Notes under the pieces: model-generated
Seen by the model: the letters and a program-made list of their open reading frames with translations, nothing else
Told to the model about the DNA's origin: nothing
Databases searched by the model: none
DNA from: Druceiella hillmani
Lineage: Eukaryota > Arthropoda > Insecta > Lepidoptera > Hepialidae
Assembly: GCA_039881145.1 (NCBI GenBank)
Contig: JAYKKI010000127.1
Span: forward strand, 3,599,501-3,663,500
DNA length: 64,000 nt
Direction: 5' to 3'
Made by a program: the position numbers and the translations under genes
Part shown: positions 12,421 to 24,608 of the stretch, in pieces
Position numbering within the stretch: the first letter of the stretch is position 1
How the letters are laid out: the number at the start of each line of letters is the position of its first letter

Positions 12421-12734
12421 TACACCTTCATGAATTTGAGAGGACACTCACTTTTTAAACAATTTAAATTTTAACAATACGGCGTCCGGTTACTTTATTC
12501 TAAATTAATGGCAGATGCTCTTACATTTAATAACATGATTTGTCAAAATCTTCCCTTTAATTTTAGTTCCCTATATTTTTACTTCAACTCTGATATTTGT
12601 ACTGACCGCATAGCCAATTACGATTCCCTATCATATTTTCTTATTTTATAAACATCTTTCATTTCACGTATAGTTTCCCAATGTTGACACCAATATTCCC
12701 ACAACTGGAAGGTATTCATTTAAATCGGTAACTA

Positions 12735-12960
12735 AATATTAGTTTGACCACCAGCATCTCGCTAAAGTGTGATTAGACGGTACTGTCGAAACCGGGCGCA
12801 CGAGCGGAAAGCATCGAACCGCATAGAGCGGAAACGGATATGAGTGTTAGGGAGCTGGCGCGTGAGATTGGAGGGCTAGCGTGACAAGAGGTTTCTACAT
12901 AGTATATTAAACAATGCTCATTAGCCCGAAAAATAGCCCTTTCCTCTGTGATGTTCAGTT
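12735..12960. other. GC-richer conserved block (unit A)
   Basis: Matches 49,380-49,610 in B closely, for example CCAGCATCTCGCTAAA and CTGTCGAAAC. It stands out from the AT-rich flanks. No coding frame is kept between copies. It may be a regulatory or transcribed relic. Confidence 0.45.
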
Positions 12961-13815
<855 letters not shown>

Positions 13816-13961
13816 TCACAAAATTCTATAGTCAGTCGATGCTGTCAAATACAAGAAACTGCGTAAACAAACTATAGACTTTACTGAACGTTATTTCCTT
13901 CCGAAAAAAATCTGAGTTACTCTCAAAGCGCGCCTAAAGAAGTTTCACTTCAAAAATAATC

Positions 13962-14802
13962 CACAATTAAATGAAACTACTTGATGTAGTATTATTTCCA
14001 CTTTCTTTAAGTTATTTACCACGACCTAGGTTTCGTTGTATTACAACGTCTTCAGGTGGTCTATTAGCAAAGATTAACTCTTAGGAACATCCAACAGCAT
14101 TTATATGTTTCAAATACAATAGTGGAAGCCGGGTTTGTGTGAGTTTTCCCACTGCTTATGTTAGTGAGTTTATTGTAGGGGAGTGGTGTAGGTTTTATTA
14201 TATTTCCGAGAGTTATGAGAAGAAACATTTTAGTGAGGGTAATAAATTAAATTGATGTCATTCTATGAGGTTATACAATGCGAATGTTTCGGAGTATGTA
14301 ATAAAATTAAATGGAAGTTATTCTCAGTAATATATTTATATAATAGCAAGGGTATCTGAAAGTTAAAACAAGGTTGTAACACTAATTCTACATATCTCCC
14401 GTTTTATTTATTAATTTATTTTGCTTTTTTTATTTTTTATTTATTTATTTTTTTTTACATATTTATATTTATATGTCTAGTTGGGCTGAAACAATTCGTA
14501 GAATACTGTAGTATCAATGTTGTCTAACTATATTATATCTAGAATATATTAAGTATAGGTGATGATGTTATATTTAGTTGTTCATTTACATCACATTTAC
14601 CTACAATAAACTCACTAACATAAGCTGTGGGAAAACCCACACAAACCCGGCTTCCGCTATTGTCTTTGAAACATATAAATGCTGTTGGATGTTCTTAAGA
14701 GTTAATCTTTGCTAATAGCCCACTTGAAGATGTTGTAAGAACTTGTAAGGAACTTAAAGAAAGTAGAAATCATACTACATCACATAGTTTCATTTAATTG
14801 TG
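13962..14802. mobile_element. Fold-back / MITE-like element with 200-bp terminal inverted repeats
   Basis: The left arm (13,962-14,178) and right arm (14,601-14,802) are inverted copies that begin with CACAATTAAATGAAACTA. Shared inner landmarks are the CCGGGTTTGTGTG run and CTACAATAAACTCACTAACA at the inner edge. The 420-bp centre is AT-rich without a coding frame. The right arm has lost roughly 15-20 bases near 14,735. The element is absent from the matching place in unit B, so it inserted in A after duplication or was lost from B. Without a transposase its family cannot be set. Confidence 0.8.
14018..14060 (-). ncRNA. Hammerhead-ribozyme-like motif in the left arm (speculative)
   Basis: Read on the minus strand: ACCAC, then CTGAAGA (fits CUGANGA), a hairpin GTTGT-AAT-ACAAC, GAAAC, a tiny palindromic CCTAGG, the GTC triplet, then GTGGT, which pairs with the first ACCAC. 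This is the layout of a minimal type I hammerhead with a very short stem III. One extra C between CTGAAGA and the stem is a poor fit, and the right arm copy is degenerate. Cleavage is not shown. Confidence 0.25.
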
Positions 14803-15640
14803 AGTGCCCATATAACCATCTGTCTCTATTTTTTCGTCAATGGTCTCTCACTATCCACTCTATTTAAAAATGAGCAGCGATGATAGAGTCTCTTACTACT
14901 ATGATATAGTAGTGACATATTGTATACAACTTATTCGTTTCACTCATCTTAGGAGCAAAAATAAGTCTCACACCACCTCGATTATATAAATTTATTACCG
15001 ATACTCCTATATTATATCCATGGATAATATGATGAGGGACAGATAGCCGAGTTTTACTCGTTGAGTTCACACGTTTCATGAGGTCAAGCAAAGCACACAC
15101 CGGTCGGTGATAGGATGGGTGACTGTCAATCACACATTTTAATAATAATTCCGACTATTATCATTATACAATAACCGTTATAAGAAATCAAGGCTATGGT
15201 TTGCGAAGCTCAGATGGCTATCGCTTTGTATAAACACCAGTACACTGACCAGCTGTCTTAGTTTAAATATAGACGCACGATTAAAATACGGGATATTGCT
15301 CTCGGAAATTGATAAATAGATGGATTATATGATATAATCCTCCCGCATATAATTTTTAGATTACGCTCATAACTTCGTAACGTACGTCTGTTCATTCACA
15401 TGTTAAAGCAACATAGACCTGTTAGTTTGAGACCAATTTAAATGGAATTTTACAAAAATGTATGGTTAAATAACTTCAATATATTTAAAAAGATGAAATA
15501 CATCTTTATTATTTTTAATCTAGCTCGCAACATATCGAATTCGGGAAAGATTTTTCTAGCAGATCTTGTAGAATGGAACGTGGAAAAAAAGATTTTTCAT
15601 AATGTAATCGTGAAAGCCTAGTAATATTTGTTGTCATCAA
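14803..15640. other. Conserved unit sequence, no gene recognised
   Basis: Matches 51,450-52,260 in B. It includes the 5S-like segment listed separately. The minus frame 14,864-15,133 is not preserved in B and is unlikely to be a gene. Confidence 0.5.
15078..15130 (+). ncRNA. 5S rRNA-like segment (unit A), pseudogene or SINE relic
   Basis: The segment has AAGCAA, exactly 21 bases, then GGATGGGTGAC. In eukaryotic 5S rRNA genes the A-box and C-box of the internal promoter carry these same phrases at the same spacing. The flanking 5S sequence is not convincingly present. The same arrangement is found at 51,701-51,756 and, inverted, at 38,884-38,940. It could be a 5S-derived SINE or a degraded 5S copy; chance is less likely but possible. 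Confidence 0.35.
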
Positions 15641-15807
15641 TATAAATAGCCAGCCGTCGTCCGTTGCTAGACACTAGACCTCTTCGCCGGGGAAGCTGCG
15701 AGCCTGTGACCAAACCAACAAACCACGGTGACGACGGTAATATTTATACTTACATCAAAATGATGAAAGTATTGCGTTTCTACCTAAAAGAAATAATTAA
15801 AGTAAGA
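15641..15807 (+). promoter_or_regulatory. TATA box and first-exon-like block (unit A)
   Basis: TATAAATAG at 15,641-15,649 is followed, about 30 bases on, by a GC-richer leader. At 15,760 ATGATGAAAGTATTGCG opens a frame of 14 codons to AAA|GTAAGA, a good donor, at 15,802. The layout (TATA, short leader, short first coding exon, donor) is typical of compact insect genes for secreted or cuticular proteins, but no downstream exon is recognised. In B (52,270-52,380) the ATG and the donor are kept, while the TATA box and most of the leader are lost and the frame is off by one base. It may be a relic. Confidence 0.35.
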
Positions 15808-16353
15808 GAAGAAGGATATTTTCAAAGGCAACTTTAATGGATAAGCAAGGATTACATCCGAGTACGTGTACATATCTATGCACGTACATACGTATTTGTG
15901 TTTTTGGAGACTCAAAAAATTTGAATTGACCATCCGATTGACAATGGGCTTTTACATTTGATAGTGCTCAGCGAAACGAATAAAACTATAAATTCTGAGC
16001 TCAAAAATCCGTTCCGTACTTGAGTAAAGCCACCGAAAATTTAAAACTTTGTTCTACGAAAAGTAAAGAAAAAGTAATTGTATCGGAACTGAACAATAAG
16101 CAGGATATTCATACTGACCCATTGATGATACGTGTTGTTATTAGTGCTAATCGGAAAAGATCATCCTGAAATAGAATAGACAAATATTGGAATTTTTGCC
16201 TGCCTTGTATTTTTGTTACTTTAAAGCAGTCACGAGATGTTTGAATCAGCTATTGTCAAAAGAAAAAATAAGCCGATTACGTTTTATTTTTGAAGTCACA
16301 TATATTTAGGCGCGTTATGAAAAAATAATGACAGTAAAATTTTACGATACTCA

Positions 16354-16810
16354 CTATGGAACAAAAATCTATAGATACCGTATTAGTCAAATATGCGTGT
16401 AAATATATATTTAGTCAGCAACTTCACCCTGAAGTTGCTCTCTAAACATTTATTTACATGTATGTAGTGACTGATACTATATTCATGATAGTTACCAAGA
16501 TATTTGTAAATACACATGTGTTTTAATTCATACAAATCTAAGTGATATCTGTGTTTTCAAATAATAGTTTTAGTAACGCGCTATGGAACAAAAATCTATC
16601 GATACCGTATCAGTCAAACGTGCATGTAAATATATATTTAGTGAGGAACTTCATCCTGAAGTTGCTCTCTAAACATTTATTTACACGTATGTAGTGACTG
16701 ATACTATATTCATGATAGTTACCAAGATATTTGTGAATACACAACATGTGTTTTAATTCATACAAATCTAAGTGATATCTGTGTTTTCAAATAATATTTT
16801 TAGTAATTGA
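16354..16810 (+). repeat. 227-bp tandem duplication
   Basis: Two nearly identical copies begin with CTATGGAACAAAAATCTAT at 16,354 and 16,581. Each contains the hairpin CAACTTCA...TGAAGTTG. They lie in a stretch (16,310-17,220) absent from the matching place in B. Confidence 0.95.
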
Positions 16811-17442
16811 AAATTAGTAGAGGTATATGTGATCCACATATGAAAACATTTATTTATTGTGAATATTCATGATAAAAATAGCACATATAAGCTTTTTAAA
16901 ATATAATTTAATTATATTTATCTAAATGAAGTTAAGTTTCGTTATGTATTTACTTGTATTATAAATTATTATTTTATCATTTATTAAAAACTTAAAATAA
17001 ATAAATTGCAATACATTTTCGGCATATTCTTTATTCTTAATTGCTATTATAAATAAACAGATCAAAACTGTTATTACTCTATATGAGAATATATTCTACC
17101 GTGTAAATAATTGGATTTATATTCTACCGTGTTTATAAACACGCTCCAATACTTTTTACTTTATTTCCATCATTTATTTTCTTGCTAAATAACGTTATTT
17201 TTATATTATACCAAAGAAGCATAACTTCTAACGTGTATTTTGATGAAGTTCTCCCTGGCGCAATCTGGACCGCTCATTTCATATGGTCCATCATGCGCGA
17301 GAGATATCTTTAAAGCAATATGTTTGTAGTAATATCCTTTCCCTCTTCCATCTATCTGTATAACCAAAATCTGAAAAAAAATCAAAATAAAGGCTTCACA
17401 AAGAACTTCAAAACAAAATTACTTATGAAAATTTAGATTGTC

Positions 17443-17445
<3 letters not shown>

Positions 17446-17537
<92 letters not shown>
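17446..17537. repeat. (TA)n microsatellite
   Basis: Two TA runs joined by TGTAATA. Unit B has only a few TA units at the matching place (53,100). Confidence 0.95.
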
Positions 17538-17541
<4 letters not shown>

Positions 17542-17613
17542 AAGTATAATAAGCAATATATTAATTTACCCAGTAAAAATAAAATCAATGTTCATAAATA
17601 ATAAACTATTTAT

Positions 17614-17643
17614 AAAGGATATGGGCAAAAGCCCATATCCTTT
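17614..17643. repeat. Perfect 13-bp hairpin
   Basis: AAAGGATATGGGC and GCCCATATCCTTT are inverted across AAAA. Unit B lacks the pairing here, so one arm arose in A. No role in termination is assumed. Confidence 0.85.
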
Positions 17644-19865
17644 GATCCCGAGTGTGATGATCTTAAGTAGAGAAAGTGAGAAAAGATATGCCCCTCAAAA
17701 GTTTTATTTCACAAGTCTTTTGATCAAATGAGCGATTTTGTGTTTTTTATGAAAAACCAGACTGTTTTTCACAATAGTTGTACACGATATTTATACGAAA
17801 CTCTTTGAACCAAACGGGATAATAACACAAAACGGGAGTTAATATCAATTAGCAGTTCAATTAATAATGGCTATACATTTAAAAAAGCGACGAATATTTC
17901 TCATAATTGTTTCTAAAAAGTTATTTCGTGATTCGTTAGGTTTTTATTGTTATTTTTGTTTTTTTATTAACAATTCTATATTATTATATATGCGCGTTTA
18001 TGAAGATATTTCTTTTGTTTAGTTACAAATTGTGTTTTATTTTTTGCTATGTCCTGACTGTCAATTATTGATCTTTTTTTTAATAGTCTAAAAATGCCAG
18101 TTTTAAAAATTATACTTTCTTTCTGTAACAGCAGGTTCATTTTCGCCGATGGTAGTGCGGGTTTTATTGGAATTCAGTATTTTTTTCATTAGTCTTCTCC
18201 CATTCAAATGTCGAATGTATCGTCAAACTATGTTTATGTCAATTACTTCGGCTTCGCAATAGTTTTTTTAATACCATTCTCGGTTAATAAACACATATCT
18301 CTCGACAATGATCTGCGAAATATTTACAATTCTAGGTTTTTTTAGGAATAAAACAATTATTTCCAAATGTTATGTACAACTGCTTTCATATTGTCGTCCG
18401 TTTTACTCCTTTCCCAAAAAAAAAATTTCAGCCGAACGCCTTTGTCACCTGACACCTTCTGCACATCATCTTCTGCACCTGACAGCTTCCGCATTTTCTC
18501 TCGGCAAATATGAACTTCAACCCGACTCACACCTCACCTGTTTCGCTACTACATTGCCCGTGGGGCGTTTTGATGGCAATACCGTAATGGGAAATATTAC
18601 CATTGCCGAGAAATATGGAACTCCGTTTTGTAAACGTGTACTGCAATTCTGTGATATACTTCTGTAAGGTTTCGTGCTCCTTATATTAGAACGTTAACCA
18701 AAAAGACAGTATTATTTTGTCTTGTAGTATTCTGTCATATGGTCACTACGACCGATATTTGGCTGATTAAAGATGATGTTCTCGATGATGAGTGATGCCT
18801 GATTTGGGAAGATTATAGTTTTTTCGATATGATTTTCAATTGATTGTTGCTGAGTTTCATAAACTGATATTAATTGTTATAAACTGTTAAATTAACAGTG
18901 AATTATAACAAGAAACTTTTGAACATTAATCAACCGTTGAAAAATTGATATTAAAACATTATTTTAAACCTAAATCAATTACGCGTATTATGTATCTAGC
19001 TGTGCCAAGTCTTCGTGTAATTCGAAATAAAAAAAGTTATCAGAATTTATATCTCTCTCATATATTGTTTGATATAAATTATTGCTATACAAAATTTCAT
19101 CAAAATCCGTCTAGCAGACATTGCGTGACTGACGAACAAATTAGTATACAGGCGGAGAGATAGACAAAAATTCTGAAACAGATATTCTAGCTTCTATTAT
19201 CACTCTTAAGCTAAAGAAATTACTCTTTTTGAAATATGTTCCATGTACAAAATTCGCTCTATTACAGTTTTATAATATCCATAGATTAATTAATTTATAC
19301 AAACATAAAATTTATTTGATCGTATTTAAGCAAAGGATTATTAATTATTTGATAAATTGTAATTAATATAAATAGACTTCTATTGTAACAATTAAACAAT
19401 CGATATAGAAAATAATCACCATAATCGGTGAAGTATTCCGACTGTCGATTGTCTAGCATGTCCTCATACATGCATACGTAGTTATGTACGGACGCAAGTT
19501 ATTTCTCAAAGCATTTTCAATATTCAGAAACCCATGTCATTTTCCAAAGGCGAACTTTGATCATAATAACTAATTTTAAAAAAACTAAAAATGACATCAT
19601 TTTAGTGGAAAATCTCCTCTATCCAAAAAGCTAATAAATGTTAAAGTTAATTTTAAAGTTAATAATTTGTAAAATTACCCGAGTTATAATCACTTCTATC
19701 ACCGAAACTAAAGACGGATGCTCTAGTCGATAAGAGAATACATATCCTCGTAGAGTTCAATAGTGAACCCGATAAATTACACCGTATTACACAGAAAAGT
19801 CATTGTAGTAATAATTATTTCACAAAAAAATGTATTAATTTAAAGTTCATTAAATATTATTTCAC

Positions 19866-20939
19866 TTATTTGTTTAAGAAATCTAACAGGAGATGTTCGA
19901 AATGGTTTCCGTCTTGTTCTAAACACAATTGCGCTCCTCTTAAAAGTGAATTAATAACATTATTCACCATTTGAGCATTTCTTTTCATTTTATTAAAATT
20001 GTCGGTGATCCTTTCTAGTAAAGTTTGTTCGGCCTGGCATTCAATAGGGTATACATCGGATTTGATGATACTCCAAAGAAAAAAATCGAGTGATGTTAAA
20101 TTTGGAAGTCTCGGAGGCCAGGGTTCAAGCTCGCTGCGCCCTATTCAGTGACAACAATATTGCTCGTCTAAATACTCACGTACGCGAATACCGAAGTGAG
20201 AGGGCGCCCCATCATGCTGCCACCACATATCTCTGACTGCGCTCAAAGGCAAATTAGAAATAAAGTCTTCCACTTCATTACGCAAAAAATACAAATAATT
20301 GTCCGATGTCATTCTGGTATCTAGGAAAAACGTATCTAACAGCTTATTACCCAAAACGTCCGCTCATACATTTAAATTCCATGTGTGCTGAAAAGTTCTC
20401 GGCCGTTTTAAAAGTAGCTCGTATTTCCTATGGCTCCAGTAATATTCGTTACGCACATTAAATATTCCATGCCTCGTAAATGTGCTTTCATCTGACCATA
20501 AAATTCGTCGAACAAATGATGGCGAATCGTCATAGACGCGAATGAGCCACTGACAAAAAATACGGTGACGGGCTAAATTTTCTTCGGTCAATTGTTTTAC
20601 AGCACGATAGTGAAACGGATGTTCTCCATCTTCTCTGAGCGTATCTCCAACAAGCATTTTAGGAAAGCTAAGAGACCTAACTGTCAAATATATGCTGTAA
20701 ATAATATTTTCGGCAAATACATCGAGGATAGCACCTTCAGCCACGTGACGTCTTCTACCAACTGGGCGTCCTCTATCAAAAGAGGGCATTGCCTGACCAG
20801 TCCGTTCATTTGGCTCTCTGACACGATTTGGATAAATAGCCGAATGCCGTATACACGTCTGGCGAGCATTGCAATCGTATGCAATTAAGTAGTTCGTATC
20901 GTGATTAATAGTATTCAGTCTTTTCCCTACAACTAGCAT
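19866..20939 (-). pseudogene. D,D41D Tc1/mariner-superfamily transposase, nearly intact frame (unit B)
   Basis: A single minus-strand frame of 358 codons runs from ATG at 20,939 to TAA at 19,866, interrupted only by two TGA codons (about 20,364 and 20,145), both where the family has tryptophan. The N-terminus is a helix-turn-helix domain resembling DUF4817 (NARQTCIRHSAIYPNRVR); the middle has GDTLREDGEHPFHYRAV; the catalytic core has ILWSDESTF (first D), WWQHDGAPSHFG (second D) and LTSLDFFLW (third D). The second and third aspartates have 41 residues between them, as in rosa/DD41D-type elements. The end reads GAQLCLEQDGNHFEHLL, typical of this insect family. Compared with unit A, 33 bases (11 codons) of the DNA-binding region are missing between ACT repeats, in frame. 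It is almost certainly inactive. Terminal inverted repeats were not resolved. Confidence 0.85.
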
Positions 20940-21113
20940 AGTTTCTTATTTGTTTTTATTTCAAGAAAATGAGCAATTGATAATTAATTTTCATTTTAAA
21001 TTGAACATAAGTTAGGTGTATTTAAAAAGCTTCAATCAATTTATCTGTTGTAAACAACAATTTACCGACGTGTATACAAAAAGGTACAACTCACCTGCCG
21101 ATATTTTAACAGT

Positions 21114-21340
21114 TCAAAATGCCATCTGCTCCAGGCACAAACGAGCACGTCTCTGAATGTTTTCCTTTACACGTATTAGTGTCATTCCGTCACATTTCAC
21201 TGTGTCAAATGCAGTTAAAATTTTGTGTTTTAACTCGTCAACACTTTGCACCTCTTCTGTGTATAATATCCGCTTTATCTCCGACCACAAATAAAAGTAT
21301 AAAGTTACCAGGTACCATGGGCAGGAATCCAACCAACATT
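21114..21340 (-). pseudogene. C-terminal fragment of a second transposase of the same family (unit B)
   Basis: The minus frame reads YLWSEIKRILYTEEVQ, then VDELKHKILTAFDTVK, and ends RRARLCLEQMAF, which matches the last third of the D,D41D family (FLWS-, then the -R-R-C-E- tail). It carries no catalytic residues. It lies just upstream of the near-intact copy in the same orientation. Copies are at 938-1,300 and 57,385-57,687, so the pair was present before the unit duplicated. Confidence 0.7.
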
Positions 21341-24300
21341 CGCCAAATGCACTATTAAGGTACTCCTGTACCGCAAGCGCGACGGTGAATCAACTAAAAA
21401 TTGCATTTTGTTTTAACCGCCAATACGCAAAGATAATAGGTGGGGTCATGATCAAATGATCAAGCGACCGCCTCACGCTGATTGGTCTAATTACCGAGCA
21501 GCTTATGTTTGAGTTCCAAAGCAGGGTCGTGTCGGAACTTTCTGAGTTACGACTTCGTATTCGTCGTATTTATGTAGACTGATTATTTTTTGTTTCGAAT
21601 TTTAGACTTTAAATATTAAATTTCATCATTGTGGATTGGATCTGATAATTATTTTAATTTTACTAACGGTCAGTATTCGTGACAAACATGATGTAAAACG
21701 TACATTATTAATAAAAAAAAATCACGCCATACATTATTTAAAAAAAATGATTATAGCACTTCTTGCATAATAATTTTTCAATAATTCAATACACGTTTAA
21801 TTTGATACTATTTATGAAAGACATTTACTTTATTTCTAGATACGAAACGAATAAAAAGTTATCGTGTATAATCTGTGCAAACACTTACAGCATACACCAT
21901 CCTTTCTCAACCTGGGGGTCACATGTATTATTAAAGGGAGTCGCAATCTCTCCAAAAAATAAGATCTGAATACAAAACTTTTCACAAAATTAAAAATTAC
22001 CAGGTAATAACAACATGAAAAAATATACTTATAGCTTAATAATAAAGTCTTAATTTCTTTAAAATGATTCACGTTAAATTAATAGAAATAAATTTAAAAA
22101 GAATTTTCAACCAAAATTAAATAAAAATAATTCAATACACGTTTAATTTATTGTATAATCCAAAAACCGATCCAAAGACCTATCATGATTTCGATTAGCA
22201 AAAAAATTCTATTAAATGAGATAAAACAGAACAAATATAAAATTATTTTTTAAAAACAAGAAAATTTATATTTTTTCTTGAAATCAACAAAATACTTCCA
22301 TAATTATCCGAACCAAATGTTGCATAATATGAACAAAGCTTTTCACAATTGTTTTATATAACGTGCGAGGCTAAATTTCATATAGGTAATAATAAAACTT
22401 ATTAAATAACTATCTTGTCTTTGTAGGATTCCTTCCAAACTTGTTAGAAGAATTGATATCTATAAGAATCATCTATGTATATACGGTGCCATTACTGCCA
22501 TTTATATTTGTCCTACAACGGTAACTCAGTTAATGTATCCAATCTTACATATCACTACACAATATTCGAAATGCAAAGAGATTACGACACAGTACTATTG
22601 ATAAAAAAAATAATGCAACGCAGCTTTGTAGCACCTGTTTATTTTGTTTACGTTTTAAAAACAAGGAATCATTTCTAATTTGTTGGTATATAGTAAAAGA
22701 GAATTACATTAGACAATCTAGTAAGTAGTACAATCTATTCCACGTGGAGTATTAACCAAAAAAATTATTTATGCACTAGCGCTGTTATCATGTCCCGCCC
22801 TTTCTATCCTTCGACACTTTTCAAGGTGACCTTCTCTCAGTTAGTAACTATTGGTCACTACCGAAAACACATGTGTGGATTTGGTACGAATGAATGCATT
22901 TTTTATTATCGTTTGTTGTATCACGTAATTTAATAACCTCTAAGAGGGTTGAAATTCAATTATTAACGCTCACTCAATAAAATTTTGAAATTAGAAAACG
23001 ATGAACAAAATTTATCGAGAAAGACACAACGCTTCAAGCTTAGATCGTAGTTAGTCTTATTCCGTTCAAGGAAACAAAGGTTTTGAGAGGTAAAGATTTA
23101 AAAGTTACGGTCCGCTCAAATACTTAAATTTTTTAAATATTTAATTTTTTCATTGCTTATCCCCCCCCCCCCCCGCATAATCCATGGTAATGGTTAGTAT
23201 TTAATTTATATACAAAACCAGACACCGTTTAATAAATTTTTCGTTTCTTTTATTTTCGTGTAGCAGAAATATAAAGTAATTAATTTTGTAAGGAGTCGAT
23301 GGACTTTGCAAAATATTTTTGCCAAAAATTCAGTTTTTTATTTGGAAATGAATATTTTCTTAAAATTTTTATTAACAATTACTGTTATATGGTTTGAATA
23401 TAGTATTTACTATTCACCATTAATTACTCGAAAATGATTGCGCAATACTACTCCGCACAGGATACCTAGTACTGGCATAAACATTTTCTTCCTTGCAATG
23501 TTAGATTAGATGAAAATCCTAATGTTTAATTCGAGTTTACAAAACGAGCGATCTAAAACATTGGCTCGTATATTTTTAACAAATATCATTCTAATACATG
23601 TTTAAATTTTCCCATAATCTTGTGTCACGTGATCGTATTGATCACATTTTCAAAGAAAACATGCTTATAAACATGCTTTTTAAAATTTAAGTAAGAACTT
23701 AAATTTTCATATCTTTTTCAATAATCTTAGCCTTGTTATCGGATCGAGCCTATATACTTTATTAAAATATAGAATCTACGTATCGCCCGTGCCTTGACTT
23801 GAGCGGACTGTAAATAAAATTAAAGCCGACGGAAATTCTCCAGGGACGAAATCGCTCAGAAAAGTTTAATTCGATTTATTTAAGTAAATTGTTAAGAGAC
23901 ACAAGTTTAAATGTCATTTGTGTTTACAGTGTTGTTGTATTTCGTTGCTTCAATAAGCAAGTACAATGGACAAAACCCAGTATTAAGTATTTTAATTCCA
24001 AGCGACGAAGGAAGTGAACAAAACAGCTTATAATTTCTACAACAAAAAATTCAACGCCTTTCGTAAAACGAAAAAGTTTCGTAAATTAATATCAAAGCCA
24101 TGTTATTTAGGAGCCTCGGCTTTAAGCAAGGCGATGATATTATTGTTTCTCATTATATATTGTAAAATTATTTTATATAAGCAAACCGCTCTGGCTGTGC
24201 AAGGGTAGTCGAAGATTTTTCATGCATACCGTATCAATGCGTGAAAGCCCGCGCGTATAATTTTGCATACTTATATATAAACACCGTAATAACAACTAGT

Positions 24301-24608
24301 AAACTATTTGTTATAAAGCTACAGTAAGTAAGATAAATTTGATTTATATAATATTTAAGTTGAGAAAGATAATTATAAAATTCAACGATAAGAATTAAAG
24401 CAGTTTTGCACAATAAGTTCTGGCATGTTTAGTTGATAAATTATGTTTTTGGAGTTATACTTCTTTAAGCGCATAATAAAAAAGAGTTAAATTTTTATGA
24501 GAGCAAAATTTTATGAATACGACAAAAATCTCACAGAATTAATTTGCTCACTATTCAATCAAAATATATATAAATAGGACGCCATGAAGTGGCTCGCTAA
24601 TAATATAT
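21341..24608. other. Gene-free unit sequence
   Basis: Matches 57,700-60,440 in C; A has lost 22,004-23,980. Short frames (for example 22,475-22,678) are disrupted in C. Contains a run of 14 C at 23,161-23,174, unusual in such AT-rich DNA. Confidence 0.55.
23161..23174. repeat. Homopolymer C14
   Basis: Fourteen C in a row inside AT-rich sequence; length may be unreliable in the assembly. Other runs are G12 at 30,064-30,075 and C10 at 37,796-37,805. Confidence 0.9.

Larger units (their letters stand above)
16811..19865. other. Gene-free unit sequence
   Basis: 17,220-17,400 matches 52,925-53,060; 17,600-18,300 matches 53,150-54,000; and 19,370-19,800 matches 54,375-54,720. About 18,420-19,370 is A-specific and somewhat richer in G and C; its 119-codon frame (18,308-18,667) matches no family I know and has no start or stop support from a homologous copy. 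Confidence 0.5.

Noticed and set aside
17614..17643. Rho-independent terminator
   Set aside because: The hairpin looks like one, but the DNA is eukaryotic and there is no gene upstream.
18308..18667. 119-codon frame as a host gene
   Set aside because: No recognisable domain, no homologous copy in unit B and no promoter evidence; kept only as a point of interest.
20592..20888. 98-codon plus-strand frame
   Set aside because: It is the shadow of the minus-strand transposase.
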